Made by a program: the position numbers and the translations under genes
Notes under the pieces: model-generated
Told to the model about the DNA's origin: nothing
Database searches by the model: none
What the model saw: the letters and a program-made list of their open reading frames with translations, nothing else
From: Enterocloster lavalensis
GTDB taxonomy: Bacteria; Bacillota; Clostridia; Lachnospirales; Lachnospiraceae
DNA: 64,000 bases
Assembly: GCF_902364025.1 (NCBI RefSeq)
Contig: NZ_CABJCG010000018.1
Span: 32,762 to 96,761 of the forward strand
Reading direction: 5' to 3'
Part shown: positions 44,521-53,386 of the stretch, in pieces
Position numbering within the stretch: position 1 is the first letter of the stretch
Layout: each line of letters starts with the position of its first letter

Positions 44521-45405
44521 TTAAGCTTTCTTCGGAAATCTTTTAATGAACTCGTCAGCCATCTCGTCAAGTGTGCACCAGCGCACGCCTTCGTACTGGT
44601 TAATGTGATCAATCAAATGCTGGTGGCAGTTAAGGCATTTCATACGGCCGGACACATCCGGGTGAATCGTCATGGGAAACACAGCAAAGTCGTAATTCTC
44701 ATAGACATAGTCAAAGGAATCCTCCCACATGCCGAAAATATCCTTAGGATTGTGGAAGCCAAAGCTGTTGGCGGACTTTTTAATAAACATCAGCGGCGGA
44801 AGGTCATCCAAATCCCAGTTTGCAGGAATTTCCACCAGATCAGTCTCCTCACCACGGATCAGAGGCTTCATCCAGGTATCAGCCGGAGCAGAATAATCAA
44901 TTTTGCTCCAGCTGTCGCCTATACGCACATAATAAGGCATGCAGTCATGATGCATAAGGGAATGGTCATATTTAATACCGTACTTTTTGAGGAGTTTGTC
45001 TGTGACATTGGAAAATTCCCACCAGGGAGCCACGTAACCAGTGGGGCCTTTACCGGTGAGCTCGGTAATCAGTTCCACACTCTTTACCAAAATATCTTCT
45101 TCCTGCTGCGGCGTCATCGCAATGGGATTCTCGTGGGAGTACCCATGGGCGCCAACCTCATGTCCCGCCTCAACAATCATCTTCATCTGCTCGGGGAAGG
45201 TCTCAATCGAGTGTCCGGGCGCAAACCAGGTCGCCTTGATGTTGTTCTTAGCGAACAGCTTGAGCAGGCGGGGAATGCCGACTTCACCGGCAAAAAGACC
45301 GCGGGAGATATCATCCGGGGAGTCCTCACCGCCATATGAGCCCAGCCAACCGGCTACCGCGTCGATATCTACACCATAACCAACCAGAATCTCTTTTTTT
45401 GCCAT
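44521..45405 (-). CDS. Polysaccharide deacetylase-family amidohydrolase (HpPgdA/PuuE-like)
   Basis: 294 residues from the ATG at 45405 (GGAGG, 8 nt), cytosolic with no signal peptide. The NodB fold is visible: [13 protein letters not shown] with the catalytic Asp, the metal-ligand pair in [12 protein letters not shown] (HxxxH), [13 protein letters not shown] (motif 3) and [13 protein letters not shown] near the end. The absence of a signal peptide and the resemblance to HpPgdA and PuuE (allantoinase-type) proteins argue for a small amide or ureide substrate, not peptidoglycan. It is second in the operon, 72 bp after the nitrilase. Confidence 0.85.
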   Translation of the reverse strand: MAKKEILVGYGVDIDAVAGWLGSYGGEDSPDDISRGLFAGEVGIPRLLKLFAKNNIKATWFAPGHSIETFPEQMKMIVEAGHEVGAHGYSHENPIAMTPQQEEDILVKSVELITELTGKGPTGYVAPWWEFSNVTDKLLKKYGIKYDHSLMHHDCMPYYVRIGDSWSKIDYSAPADTWMKPLIRGEETDLVEIPANWDLDDLPPLMFIKKSANSFGFHNPKDIFGMWEDSFDYVYENYDFAVFPMTIHPDVSGRMKCLNCHQHLIDHINQYEGVRWCTLDEMADEFIKRFPKKA

Positions 45406-45477
45406 CTTATTTACCTCCATCTTTTATTTTTGACTTCTGCCTCTTATTAATACTCCTCGGTGGAATAGTAATACAAA

Positions 45478-46269
45478 TTAAAATTTATCATTATAGAGTT
45501 TCCTGTTCATATCCCTCAGATAGGGAAGGGTCCGGCGCATGCGCTCCACCTCGTCCAGATCCAGCTCCGCCAAGACCACCGCGTCGCCATCCGCGCCGGA
45601 ATCGGCCAAAATCGTGGTATCCGGCGCCACAATCCGGCTCAGCCCGCCGAACTCACTGTCTTTGTCCCTGCCGCAGCGGTTGCAGGCCACAATAAAAGCG
45701 CCATTTTCCAGAGCCCGGCTGCGGGAAGCGATATCCCAGACATAGTAGCGCGCCCTGCCGAAGGCAGATGTATAGACGAGTATATCCGCGCCCTTTCTGA
45801 CCTGAATTCTTGCCATCTCTGGAAAGCCTATCTCATAGCAGATCTGCAGCCCTATTTTGCCAAAGGGCAATTCGACTACATCGATACTTTCTCCCGTTTT
45901 AAAGCGTTTACACTCGTCTCCCCAGAGATGCATCTTCCGGTGGCTGGCTATATAGCCCTCTGGTCCAACCACAACAGCTGTATCATACAGAGCGCCGTTC
46001 TCCCCGGCCTCGATAATGGCCCCGATAAGATATGTCCCATATCTGGCCGCAAGCTGCTGCATCCATTCAGTGGTGGCTCCGGGAATAGGTTCTGCCAGTG
46101 CTTCGTCCTGCTCTTCCACGCGGTATCCTGTACTGAAAAGCTCCGGCAATACAATCAGCTTCGCGCCCTTCTCTGCGGCACAGATAACCATCTCTTCCGC
46201 TTTGCTGAGATTTGCCTTTTTATCGTTCAGAATACAGTCCATCTGAATGGATGCCACAATCAATTTCAC
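45478..46269 (-). CDS. Nitrilase-superfamily amidase (carbon-nitrogen hydrolase)
   Basis: 263 residues. The catalytic triad is in place: Glu43 in LPELFSTGYR, Lys112 in SHRKMHLWGDE and Cys144 in QICYEIGFPE. Length and motifs fit branches that hydrolyse omega-amides or N-carbamoyl compounds, not true nitriles. It is the first gene behind the sigma-54 promoter at 46311-46325, with a leader of about 30 nt. Together with the deacetylase it could remove two C-N bonds from one compound. Confidence 0.88.
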   Translation of the reverse strand: MKLIVASIQMDCILNDKKANLSKAEEMVICAAEKGAKLIVLPELFSTGYRVEEQDEALAEPIPGATTEWMQQLAARYGTYLIGAIIEAGENGALYDTAVVVGPEGYIASHRKMHLWGDECKRFKTGESIDVVELPFGKIGLQICYEIGFPEMARIQVRKGADILVYTSAFGRARYYVWDIASRSRALENGAFIVACNRCGRDKDSEFGGLSRIVAPDTTILADSGADGDAVVLAELDLDEVERMRRTLPYLRDMNRKLYNDKF

Positions 46270-46310
46270 GATTATCTACCTCCTTCTCACTTCTTCTACT
46301 TATTTTCAAA

Positions 46311-46325
46311 GCAAACCGCATGCCA
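46311..46325 (-). promoter_or_regulatory. Sigma-54 (-24/-12) promoter of the nitrilase operon
   Basis: The minus strand reads TGGCATG-CGGT-TTGC followed by T. The GG and GC are exactly 12 bp apart, as RpoN requires, and it lies 42 bp before the nitrilase ATG. Confidence 0.88.
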
Positions 46326-46492
46326 ATTATCTGATAAATTTATCCATATCTCCACAAGACGCGGTGGTATTTTTGTTTTTTATGAATAATATCTGATTTT
46401 TTTACCGCTTTTTTGTGAATATTTTTTCTGCAAATTGCTGGTCGAACCGCCGTTCAAGCTGGCCTGTGGGCTTCCCAATGTCAGAAATAGCA

Positions 46493-46541
46493 AAAAACTA
46501 TGCGCCCGTGCATAGCTTTTTTGCACAAACGCATAGTTTTT
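46493..46541 (-). promoter_or_regulatory. Inverted repeat: regulator terminator and/or activator binding site
   Basis: AAAAACTATGCG and CGCATAGTTTTT pair over 12 bp just behind the regulator stop, with T-rich flanks suiting a terminator. Inside lies a second dyad, CTATGC-n6-GCATAG (46498-46515), making three CTATGC/GCATAG boxes. They lie about 170-220 bp upstream of the sigma-54 promoter, where enhancer sites for such activators are found. Confidence 0.65.
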
Positions 46542-46546
46542 CCTGA

Positions 46547-48325
46547 TCAATCTCTCTTTTTTAACTTCCGGCTGATCGTACTCTGATCCACGCCCAGCGC
46601 TTCCGCCATCTGAACGGTAGTGCCATACCGCTCCCTGGCCATCTGAAGCAGCATATCCTCCACCATCTGGTGAGCCTCCCGCAAGGGTATGATCTCATCC
46701 ACGGATATTGCCGCGGTTCGGCGGCTGCTCGTGATAGCCTCCGGCAGACTTTCTGTGCCTATCACGTTCTGAGGCGATAAAACGACCATCCTCTCGATGG
46801 TATTCTGAAGCTCACGGATATTGCCATCCCATTTGTAAGCCATAAAGACATCCATAATTTCCGGTGAAAATACCCGATTCATATGATATTTATGATTGTA
46901 CTTATCTAAAAAAAACAGGGACAGCGGCAAAATATCATCCTTCCGCTCTCTGAGCGGCGGGATCTTGATATCCACAACATTCAGCCGGTAATACAGATCC
47001 TTGCGGAATCTGCCTTTAGCGATCTCCTCCAGCAAATTCTTATTGGTGGCCGCGATAATGCGCACGTCTACCGAAATCGACTTCGTGCCGCCCACGCGCA
47101 TTAACTCATTCTCCTGCAAAACCCGCAAAAGCTTCGACTGCAGCATAATGGGAATCTCGCCGATCTCGTCCAGAAAAAGCGTGCCCTGGTTGGCCAGTTC
47201 AAAAATCCCCGGCTTTCCGCTCCGCTCCGCCCCTGTAAACGCCCCCCTCTCATACCCAAATATTTCCGATTCCATCAGCGTAGGCGGTATGGCTCCGCAG
47301 TTGATTTTGATGTAAGGACCGTCCTTGCGGCTGCTCATGGAATGGATATAATTTGCAAGAACTTCTTTGCCCACACCGGATTCACCGGTAATGATCACGG
47401 CAATATCCGTGCCGCTGACCTTCATAGCCAGATCGGCCACGCTCCTCATCTGAACGCTATTTGCAATAAACGGCGCATCCCGCTGTTCCTGATTGCGCAT
47501 ATAGGCGATCTCACGCTTATAGCCCTCCACCAGCAGATTTGTTTCCTCCAGCTCCTTAAAAAGTTCATTTTCATTGATAATAAGCCGGGAAGTATTGATA
47601 ACACGGATGATATTACCATTCTCATCCTTTATGGGTGTTCCCAAAACCATCAGCCTTTTCCCGGTAGCCGTGGTCTGTATGGCCTGCACGCGGCGCTTGG
47701 ACTCCAGCACCATCCGCGTTATGGAAGGATAATAAATACGCTTTTTCTCAAGCTCGTAGACGCTTTTCCCGATCAGGCATTCCGCCTCCACTCCCCATAT
47801 TGTCTTTGAGGCGGAGCTGACCTCCAGGGTAATACCGTTGCTGTCAGATGCATAGATTACGTCCCAGTTTGTTTCGAACAGCTTATTGATATCCTCGCTG
47901 ATATGGCTGTAGCTCAGCTCGTCGCCCACATTACCCATATCCACATTGCGAAAGCAAAGCTGCATTGCCCCGACCGTGCGCCCCTGCTCCATTATGTTGC
48001 TTTGCAGAACCAGCCCGTCCTCCTCCCGGAACATGAGTCTGGTTTCCGTGGTATTGCCCAGCATCGTAACAAGACTGGCTCCGTTTTTCTCAATCTCATT
48101 GATATCAGAACCGATCAGCCATTGCCTGGGGCGGTCATGGCGGACGCAGTATTTACTGTTGACCTCAACAATCCTTCCTACCAGGTCTATGATAACCGCC
48201 TCGCAGGGCAATGCTTCCCAAATGATTCCTTTCGAAAAAGAATCATTCGGCTCCGTATTCATATTAGAAATGCTGAGATCTCCGTTCAACATTCTGTTGT
48301 CGTCCGCCATGTTTTCCACCACCAT
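46547..48325 (-). CDS. Sigma-54-dependent activator: PAS domains, AAA+, Fis-type HTH
   Basis: 592 residues. The N-terminal half (about 25-270) contains two PAS-like domains (GIIWEALPCEAVIIDLVG; NWDVIYASDSNGITLEVSS). The AAA+ domain has Walker A ITGESGVGKEVLA, the sigma-54-contacting GAFTGA and Walker B LFLDEIGEIP. The C-terminal HTH is GTTVQMAEALGVDQSTISRKL. PAS sensing suggests a small-molecule inducer rather than a phosphorelay. It lies between the two sigma-54 promoters of the cluster, so it probably drives both and, through the upstream one, itself. An alternative start is the ATG 15 bp downstream. Confidence 0.92.
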   Translation of the reverse strand: MVVENMADDNRMLNGDLSISNMNTEPNDSFSKGIIWEALPCEAVIIDLVGRIVEVNSKYCVRHDRPRQWLIGSDINEIEKNGASLVTMLGNTTETRLMFREEDGLVLQSNIMEQGRTVGAMQLCFRNVDMGNVGDELSYSHISEDINKLFETNWDVIYASDSNGITLEVSSASKTIWGVEAECLIGKSVYELEKKRIYYPSITRMVLESKRRVQAIQTTATGKRLMVLGTPIKDENGNIIRVINTSRLIINENELFKELEETNLLVEGYKREIAYMRNQEQRDAPFIANSVQMRSVADLAMKVSGTDIAVIITGESGVGKEVLANYIHSMSSRKDGPYIKINCGAIPPTLMESEIFGYERGAFTGAERSGKPGIFELANQGTLFLDEIGEIPIMLQSKLLRVLQENELMRVGGTKSISVDVRIIAATNKNLLEEIAKGRFRKDLYYRLNVVDIKIPPLRERKDDILPLSLFFLDKYNHKYHMNRVFSPEIMDVFMAYKWDGNIRELQNTIERMVVLSPQNVIGTESLPEAITSSRRTAAISVDEIIPLREAHQMVEDMLLQMARERYGTTVQMAEALGVDQSTISRKLKKRD

Positions 48326-48345
48326 ATCATCTGCCTGTTCTCACA

Positions 48346-48807
48346 CTACAGCGGATCTGTCCCCGCTTGTTTTTTCTCCGACATTTTCTTTGCCAGGACG
48401 TCGGACAGCAGGCCCAGGCCAATACCGCAGATCAAGGCCACCGCGGTACCTTGCCAGTTATTACCTGAGGCATAAAAAGCCGCGTTTCCTATAAAAGTAC
48501 CGGGAATAAATCCCAGGAATCCCAGTTTTGCCTGCCAGCACATAATCGCGGCAAACAGAATTGTGAAGGCTATGCCTGGCACGCCGGGAAGAGCGCTGCT
48601 TAAGGCTATGGTGATAACCCCCCACAAAATCCCGCTCATATTTGTGCAAAAAGCAGACCTTGCTCCCTTTGTTCCCCCTCCCGCGGCAAAGTAACTGGCC
48701 CAGCCCAAAAAGCCAACGAAGCCTATGAGGCTGAGTTCCCCGCTGAGGTAAACCCATGCACCTGCTAAAAATCCGACCGTAATCCCCACTGCTGCAAGAT
48801 AACTCAT
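48346..48807 (-). CDS. DUF1097 membrane protein
   Basis: 153 residues from the ATG at 48807 (GGAG, 8 nt). It is almost all hydrophobic, with five predicted helices and small-residue motifs such as GFVGFLGWASYFAAGGG and GIGLGLLSDVLA. DUF1097 members (YcdZ-like) are inner-membrane proteins of unknown function, sometimes next to amine or amide catabolism genes. It lies 20 bp upstream of the activator gene and behind its own sigma-54 promoter. A permease or channel for the inducer or substrate is a reasonable inference. Confidence 0.85.
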   Translation of the reverse strand: MSYLAAVGITVGFLAGAWVYLSGELSLIGFVGFLGWASYFAAGGGTKGARSAFCTNMSGILWGVITIALSSALPGVPGIAFTILFAAIMCWQAKLGFLGFIPGTFIGNAAFYASGNNWQGTAVALICGIGLGLLSDVLAKKMSEKKQAGTDPL

Positions 48808-48867
48808 ACTGTACACTCCTTTTCATATAATATTGGCCTGCGTTCATGCTGCCTGATTATATATACA

Positions 48868-48882
48868 GCAATTTTCATGCCG
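48868..48882 (-). promoter_or_regulatory. Sigma-54 promoter of the DUF1097-activator genes
   Basis: The minus strand reads CGGCATG-AAAA-TTGC followed by T: GG and GC are 12 bp apart and the boxes GGCATG and TTGCT are identical to those at 46311-46325. It is about 60 bp before the DUF1097 ATG. Confidence 0.8.
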
Positions 48883-48953
48883 ATTTTATCTCGGATATTT
48901 TACAGTATGAGTCCCTGCAACTAATTCAAGTATAATAAAACTCTTTTACAAAA

Positions 48954-49736
48954 TCAATACACCGCCTGCTCCCGCACCATCAGCGTGGGGTATCCCATGT
49001 TTCGCAGGATGCGCTCCATGTTGGCCGCGTTGTCCATGTTGAGGAACGCGCCCACCCGGACCTTATAGTAGCCGTCGTCGTTGACGATGAAGGCGGGAAG
49101 GCCCCTGGACTCCAGCTCCTTTAGCAGCCGGTCCGCCGGAACCCGGTCCCGGTACGCCCCCACCTGCACCTGATAATACTCCGGGCGCGCCATCTGCTGC
49201 TGGCGGATTGTCTCCAGCACGCCGTTTGCTATGGCCTTTGCTATGTTCTCAAAATTGTCGTCAAAGAACCGGTTATCCTCGGGATTGTCGATAAAACCAG
49301 CCTCCACCAGCACCGCCGGCATCTGCGTCCTGCGCAGCACGATCAGGCCGGGGCGCTCCTTGACCCCCAGGTCCGCGAACCCGGCCTCGGTCAGATTCCG
49401 GCTGATGTTCTCAGCCAGCAGCGCGGGAACGCCCTCGTCCTCGTATACCAGCACCTCCGCCCCGGACGCGCTGCCGGGAATGGGCATGGCGTTGCGGTGG
49501 ATGGAGATAAAGTAATCCGCGCCGGACTGATTGCCCATCTGCGCCTTCTCTAAGGGCGTGTCAAACACATCGTTCACCCTGGTGTAGAGCACGTTCACGC
49601 CGCTCTGCTCCAGCAGATTTCCCACTGCCAGCGCCAGGCGCAGCGCGTCGTCCTTCTCCTGCCGTCCCATGTAAACGGCCCCGGGGTTCGCCCCTCCGTG
49701 GCCTGCATCTATAATAACCGTCTTTCTTTCTGCCAT
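48954..49736 (-). CDS. N-acetylmuramoyl-L-alanine amidase with SPOR domain
   Basis: 260 residues from the ATG at 49736 (GGAG, 8 nt). The Amidase_3 zinc-hydrolase domain (1-180) shows VIIDAGHGGANPGA (His, with Glu in RQEKDDA), YFISIHRNAM (His) and LVEAGFIDNPEDN (catalytic Glu). A SPOR peptidoglycan-binding domain (about 190-258) follows, with two YYQVQVGAY/YYKVRVGAF half-repeats. There is no signal peptide, which fits CwlD-type or mother-cell enzymes acting after lysis or inside the sporangium. It is monocistronic. Confidence 0.9.
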   Translation of the reverse strand: MAERKTVIIDAGHGGANPGAVYMGRQEKDDALRLALAVGNLLEQSGVNVLYTRVNDVFDTPLEKAQMGNQSGADYFISIHRNAMPIPGSASGAEVLVYEDEGVPALLAENISRNLTEAGFADLGVKERPGLIVLRRTQMPAVLVEAGFIDNPEDNRFFDDNFENIAKAIANGVLETIRQQQMARPEYYQVQVGAYRDRVPADRLLKELESRGLPAFIVNDDGYYKVRVGAFLNMDNAANMERILRNMGYPTLMVREQAVY

Positions 49737-49838
49737 TTCGGTCACTCCTTCACATTTACCTTGGAGAATTAAATATTCTCTCCCTATACCATATGAGAAG
49801 AATCGCCGAAAGTTGCGGTTTAAATGGACTGGAATGCC

Positions 49839-50279
49839 CTAAATTTCATCCACATCCACGCCCCGGGGCCCCACCTGGGTGGAAAATACGATCTGCGTGC
49901 TGGTTTTGCCGAATTTTTGCAGCTGGCCGATAAAGATATCCAAATCCATAGTGCTCTGGAAGGCCACCTTCATCAGCATGGAGTACTCGCCGGTGACGCA
50001 GTTGCACTCCAATACATTGGGCACGTCGTTGGCGTAGGCGTAAAATTTCGGTTTGTCCTCCGGCACCACGTCCAGGTTGATAAAGGCCAGAATGTGGTAG
50101 CCCAGCTTCATGGGGTCCACAAACGCGTGGTAGCCCGCGATAATCCCGTCCTTCTCCAGCCGCTCAATTCTGGCGGACACGGCCGGAGAGGACAGAAACG
50201 TCTTCTCCGCAATGGTCTTTAAGGACATGCGGGCGTTCGCCTGCAGCAGCTTCAGTATCTTGCGGTCAATGTCATCCAT
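49839..50279 (-). CDS. Lrp/AsnC family transcriptional regulator
   Basis: 146 residues from the ATG at 50279 (GGAGG, 9 nt). The N-terminal HTH reads DRKILKLLQANARMSLKTIAEKTFLSSPAVSARIERLEKDGII. The C-terminal RAM ligand domain contains NCVTGEYSMLMKVAF. It lies downstream of dapL and has its own promoter in the dapL 3' end, so it may sense lysine, DAP or another amino acid. A palindrome at 50473-50487 upstream of that promoter could be its operator. Confidence 0.88.
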   Translation of the reverse strand: MDDIDRKILKLLQANARMSLKTIAEKTFLSSPAVSARIERLEKDGIIAGYHAFVDPMKLGYHILAFINLDVVPEDKPKFYAYANDVPNVLECNCVTGEYSMLMKVAFQSTMDLDIFIGQLQKFGKTSTQIVFSTQVGPRGVDVDEI

Positions 50280-50371
50280 CACTCAAATCCTCCCAAACTC
50301 CGTTTTCCGTGGCAGCCTGCCGGGCAGCGGCCCGCAGACAGCGCCTGCGGCTCACTGCGCCCAATAAGCAG

Positions 50372-50406
50372 AGAAGCGCCCGAACCTCTGGTCCGAACGC
50401 TTTTGC
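50372..50406 (-). promoter_or_regulatory. Leader hairpin of the lrp-type gene / dapL terminator
   Basis: AAAGCGTTCGG and the GCGCTT side pair around ACCAGAGGT, downstream of the dapL stop. On the minus strand no clean T-run follows, so it may be a leader structure of the next gene. Confidence 0.4.
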
Positions 50407-50439
50407 CCGAAAAAATCTTATAAAATTTTCTTACTTGGT

Positions 50440-50468
50440 ATCATAAACTGATTTTATTCGCTTGTCAA
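50440..50468 (-). promoter_or_regulatory. Promoter of the Lrp-type regulator
   Basis: Minus-strand TTGACA (50463-50468), 17 bp, TATGAT (50440-50445). A palindrome ATTTTCT-A-AGAAAAT (50473-50487) lies directly upstream and overlaps the dapL stop. Confidence 0.85.
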
Positions 50469-50477
50469 CCTAATTTT

Positions 50478-51716
50478 CTAAGAAAATGATTTGGGTCTCC
50501 CCAAAACCTTCCGCATGCGCTCCATCGCCCGCGCGGTGTTCTCAGCCGTGCCGAAGGCGGTGAGCCGGAAATATCCCTCGCCGCTGGGTCCGAAGCCGCT
50601 GCCCGGAGTTCCCACCACGTTGGCGTTCTCCAGCAGGAAATCAAAAAACTGCCAGCTGGTCATACCCTCCGGCGTTTTCAGCCAGATATAGGGGGAGTTG
50701 ACGCCGCCGAACACGGTGCAGTCCGCTTCCTTAAGCCCCTGCAGGATCACCCGCGCGTTCTCCATATAGCAGGCCACCTGCGCCTCCACCTGGCGTTTTC
50801 CCTCCGCCGAGTACACGGCCTCCCCCGCCCGCTGGACAATGTAGGGCGCACCGTTGAATTTGGTGCCGTGGCGTCTGGCCCAAAGCCCGTGCAGCGCCGT
50901 ACCGCCGCATGTTAAATCCTTCGGCACCACCGTAAAGCCCAGACGCAGGCCCGTGAAGCCGGCCTTCTTGGAAAAGGACCGGAACTCCACGGCGCAGGTC
51001 CTGGCCCCGCTGATCTCATAGATGCTGTGGGGCACGTCCTGCTCGGTGATGTAGGCCTCGTAGGCCGCGTCGTAGAGGATCACCGCACCGTTTTCATTGG
51101 CGTAATTCACCCACACCGCCAGCTGGTCCCTGGTGAGGGCAGTGCCGGTTGGATTGTTGGGCACGCAGAGGTAAATCAGGTCCGGGCGCTCCTTAGGCAG
51201 CTCCGGCACAAAGCCGTTTTCCGCGGTGCAGGGCATGTAGATCACCCGGCTCCATTTCCCGGTGGCCGGATCGTAGGTCCCGGCCCTGCCCGCCATCACG
51301 TTGGAGTCCACATAGACCGGGTACACCGGGTCGCACACCGCGATGCGGCAGTCCGGCCCGAAAATCTCCTGGATATTGCCACAGTCGCTCTTGGCCCCGT
51401 CGGAGACGAAGATCTCGTCCGCCTCCACCGCGCAGCCCCAGGCCCTGTAGTCGTTCTCCACAATGGCTTCCCGGAGAAAATCATACCCCAGATCCGGGGC
51501 ATATCCGCGAAAGGTACCGGCATCCCCCATCTCGTCCACCGCCCGGTGCAGCGCTTCCACAATGGCCGGGGCAATGGGCTGGGTCACATCCCCGATCCCC
51601 AGACGGATGATCTCGCGCTCCGGGTGGGCCTTCTGGTAAGCCGCCACCTTTTTGGCGATATCGGAAAACAGGTAACTGCCCGGCAGCTTTAAGTAGTTCT
51701 CATTGATCGTTAACAT
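50478..51716 (-). CDS. dapL: LL-diaminopimelate aminotransferase
   Basis: 412 residues from the ATG at 51716 (AGGAGG, 10 nt). It converts tetrahydrodipicolinate directly to LL-DAP with glutamate as amino donor, bypassing the succinyl or acetyl routes. The N-terminus [20 protein letters not shown] and [15 protein letters not shown] are diagnostic for Dap[13 protein letters not shown] and the PLP-Lys region [17 protein letters not shown] (about residue 270) follow. It is downstream of dapF, and its product is the DapF substrate. It has its own promoter and a leader of about 190 nt with no riboswitch I recognise. Confidence 0.95.
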   Translation of the reverse strand: MLTINENYLKLPGSYLFSDIAKKVAAYQKAHPEREIIRLGIGDVTQPIAPAIVEALHRAVDEMGDAGTFRGYAPDLGYDFLREAIVENDYRAWGCAVEADEIFVSDGAKSDCGNIQEIFGPDCRIAVCDPVYPVYVDSNVMAGRAGTYDPATGKWSRVIYMPCTAENGFVPELPKERPDLIYLCVPNNPTGTALTRDQLAVWVNYANENGAVILYDAAYEAYITEQDVPHSIYEISGARTCAVEFRSFSKKAGFTGLRLGFTVVPKDLTCGGTALHGLWARRHGTKFNGAPYIVQRAGEAVYSAEGKRQVEAQVACYMENARVILQGLKEADCTVFGGVNSPYIWLKTPEGMTSWQFFDFLLENANVVGTPGSGFGPSGEGYFRLTAFGTAENTARAMERMRKVLGRPKSFS

Positions 51717-51913
51717 TATTTTCTTACCTCCTTGGATATCTTGTGACGCGGCCCGCTGCGCCGGACATGCTGTCCGGACGGTACGCCGCCCCGGCAATGG
51801 CCTGCAGACAACGCCAGGTCCCCTTACCTCCAATTAAATACTCCCAGGAACCTGCCGCACCCCGTCGTGCCGCTGATCCCTGAGAGTTTGTTTAGACTAA
51901 TTTCACATGTGGT

Positions 51914-51942
51914 ATCATATTATAAATTTTCCGGAATGTCAA
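51914..51942 (-). promoter_or_regulatory. dapL promoter
   Basis: Minus-strand TTGACA (51937-51942), 17 bp, TATGAT (51914-51919), located in the last codons of dapF. The hexamers are identical to those of the lrp-type promoter. Confidence 0.82.
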
Positions 51943-52753
51943 TATCCCCGCGGAAAACTTCCACCGCAGGTCCGGTCATAAACAGGTGGCCGCTCTCCCG
52001 GTCCAGGCGGATGCGCAGCTTCCCGCCCCGCAGCTCCACCTCCACCTCGTCCTCCGTGTATCCCATGAGAATGGCAGCCGCAGCGCTGGCCGTGGCCCCG
52101 GTGCCGCAGGCCCAGGTCTCCCCGCTGCCCCGCTCCCATACCCGCATACGGATATGGTTGCGATCCACCAGCTGGATGAACTCGGTGTTCACCCGGTCCG
52201 GCTGGAAACGCGGATGCATTTCAAAGGAAGGACCGATCCGGTCCAGACTCAGATCGTCGATGGAATTCATGAAATACACCGCATGGGGATTGCCCACGCT
52301 GATCCCCACAAAGGAGTAATCCCTTCCGTCCACGTTGATCGGCTCGGGAAGCTCTGAGGTCAGCCTGGCCTCCCCCATGTCCACGGTCAGAAGTCTTGCG
52401 GTAAACCTGCCGTTTTCCTCCTCCACCGTAAACTCGATGGTCTTGATTCCGGCCAGAGTCTCCACGGTCAGGCTTCTCCTGTCCCCAGGGACCAGACCGT
52501 GGTCATAGGCGTACTTACCCACGCAGCGCACGCCGTTGCCGCACATCACGCCCCGGGAACCGTCCATATTGTACATATCCATGCGGCAGTCCGCGGTCCC
52601 GGACGGGCCGATCAGAATCAGACCGTCGGAGCCGATGCCGAAATGCCGGTCGCTGACAAACCGCGCCACAGCGGCCGGGTCTGCCACCGTCTCCTCAAAA
52701 CAGTTCACATAAACGTAATCGTTGCCGATTCCCTGCATTTTTGTAAATCTCAT
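51920..52753 (-). CDS. dapF: Diaminopimelate epimerase
   Basis: 277 residues from the ATG at 52753. It interconverts LL- and meso-DAP for lysine and peptidoglycan. Both catalytic cysteines are present: MCGNGVRC (Cys71) and WACGTGA (Cys216). MQGIGNDYVYVN and VGNPHAVYFM are the other family motifs. It starts 10 bp after the ANTAR gene stop. This is the genuine epimerase; the second copy at 54906 lacks the catalytic residues. Confidence 0.95.
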   Translation of the reverse strand: MRFTKMQGIGNDYVYVNCFEETVADPAAVARFVSDRHFGIGSDGLILIGPSGTADCRMDMYNMDGSRGVMCGNGVRCVGKYAYDHGLVPGDRRSLTVETLAGIKTIEFTVEEENGRFTARLLTVDMGEARLTSELPEPINVDGRDYSFVGISVGNPHAVYFMNSIDDLSLDRIGPSFEMHPRFQPDRVNTEFIQLVDRNHIRMRVWERGSGETWACGTGATASAAAAILMGYTEDEVEVELRGGKLRIRLDRESGHLFMTGPAVEVFRGDIDIPENL

Positions 52754-52763
52754 ATCCCTCTCC

Positions 52764-53312
52764 TCACACATGTATCAGGCTGATCACCATCTGCGCCGTC
52801 TCCACCAGGTTGGTGCCGCTGTCCATACTGCACTTCTGGATGTAGCGGTGGGCCTCGGACTCCGTCATATTGTTGCGCTCCATCAAAAGCTCCTTGGCTC
52901 TCATGATCAGGTTCTGTTCCTCCATATTGCGCTCCTTGGGGCGCAGCCGCTGTTTCCTTCGGATGCGGGCCTGGGACTGCACCATCATTTCCAGAGTGTC
53001 CACCAGGTCGTGCACCTTAAGAGGCATCGGCAGACAGATCATGCCCTTCATGTTCTGCCCGCTCCACCGGCTGGGGGAGGCGATCAGAAGCATATCGACA
53101 GCGGCGGGAAGACACTGGCGCAGTTCATCGTACATCATATCCTCAAACCGGTATCCGCTGACCACAATCCCGCTGTTCACGCTCTCGGCGGCCGTGATGG
53201 CCTGCGCCCCTGAGGCACAGACCGCAACCACCTGAAATCCGCTGCGCATCAGGATGCCCTTTATATTTTTCCCATCCTCCGGCTTGGAGAACGCCACGAT
53301 TATATTTGTCAC
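52764..53312 (-). CDS. ANTAR-domain RNA-binding regulator
   Basis: 182 residues from the GTG at 53312 (GGGAGG, 8 nt). The N-terminal receiver-like domain (1-115) lacks the phospho-Asp of a true response regulator (VVSGYRFEDMMYDEL, CLPMPLK). The C-terminal ANTAR helix bundle (about 125-178) shows EEQNLIMRAKELLMERNNMTESEAHRYIQ. ANTAR proteins bind paired RNA hairpins and prevent termination. It lies directly downstream of glnA on the same strand, as in many Clostridia, so it probably regulates nitrogen genes, perhaps through the structured glnA leader. Confidence 0.88.
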   Translation of the reverse strand: MTNIIVAFSKPEDGKNIKGILMRSGFQVVAVCASGAQAITAAESVNSGIVVSGYRFEDMMYDELRQCLPAAVDMLLIASPSRWSGQNMKGMICLPMPLKVHDLVDTLEMMVQSQARIRRKQRLRPKERNMEEQNLIMRAKELLMERNNMTESEAHRYIQKCSMDSGTNLVETAQMVISLIHV

Positions 53313-53386
53313 ATGCCTCACCTCCCGGTCAGCCGGCCCTTTTGCTCCGGGGTCTCTCCCCCGGAGCCCGCGTCAGAACACAGGCG

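Noticed and set aside
51717..51910. A lysine riboswitch or T-box in the dapL leader
   Set aside because: The leader is long and GC-rich, but I find neither the L-box core nor the T-box AGGGTGGNACCGCG sequence.
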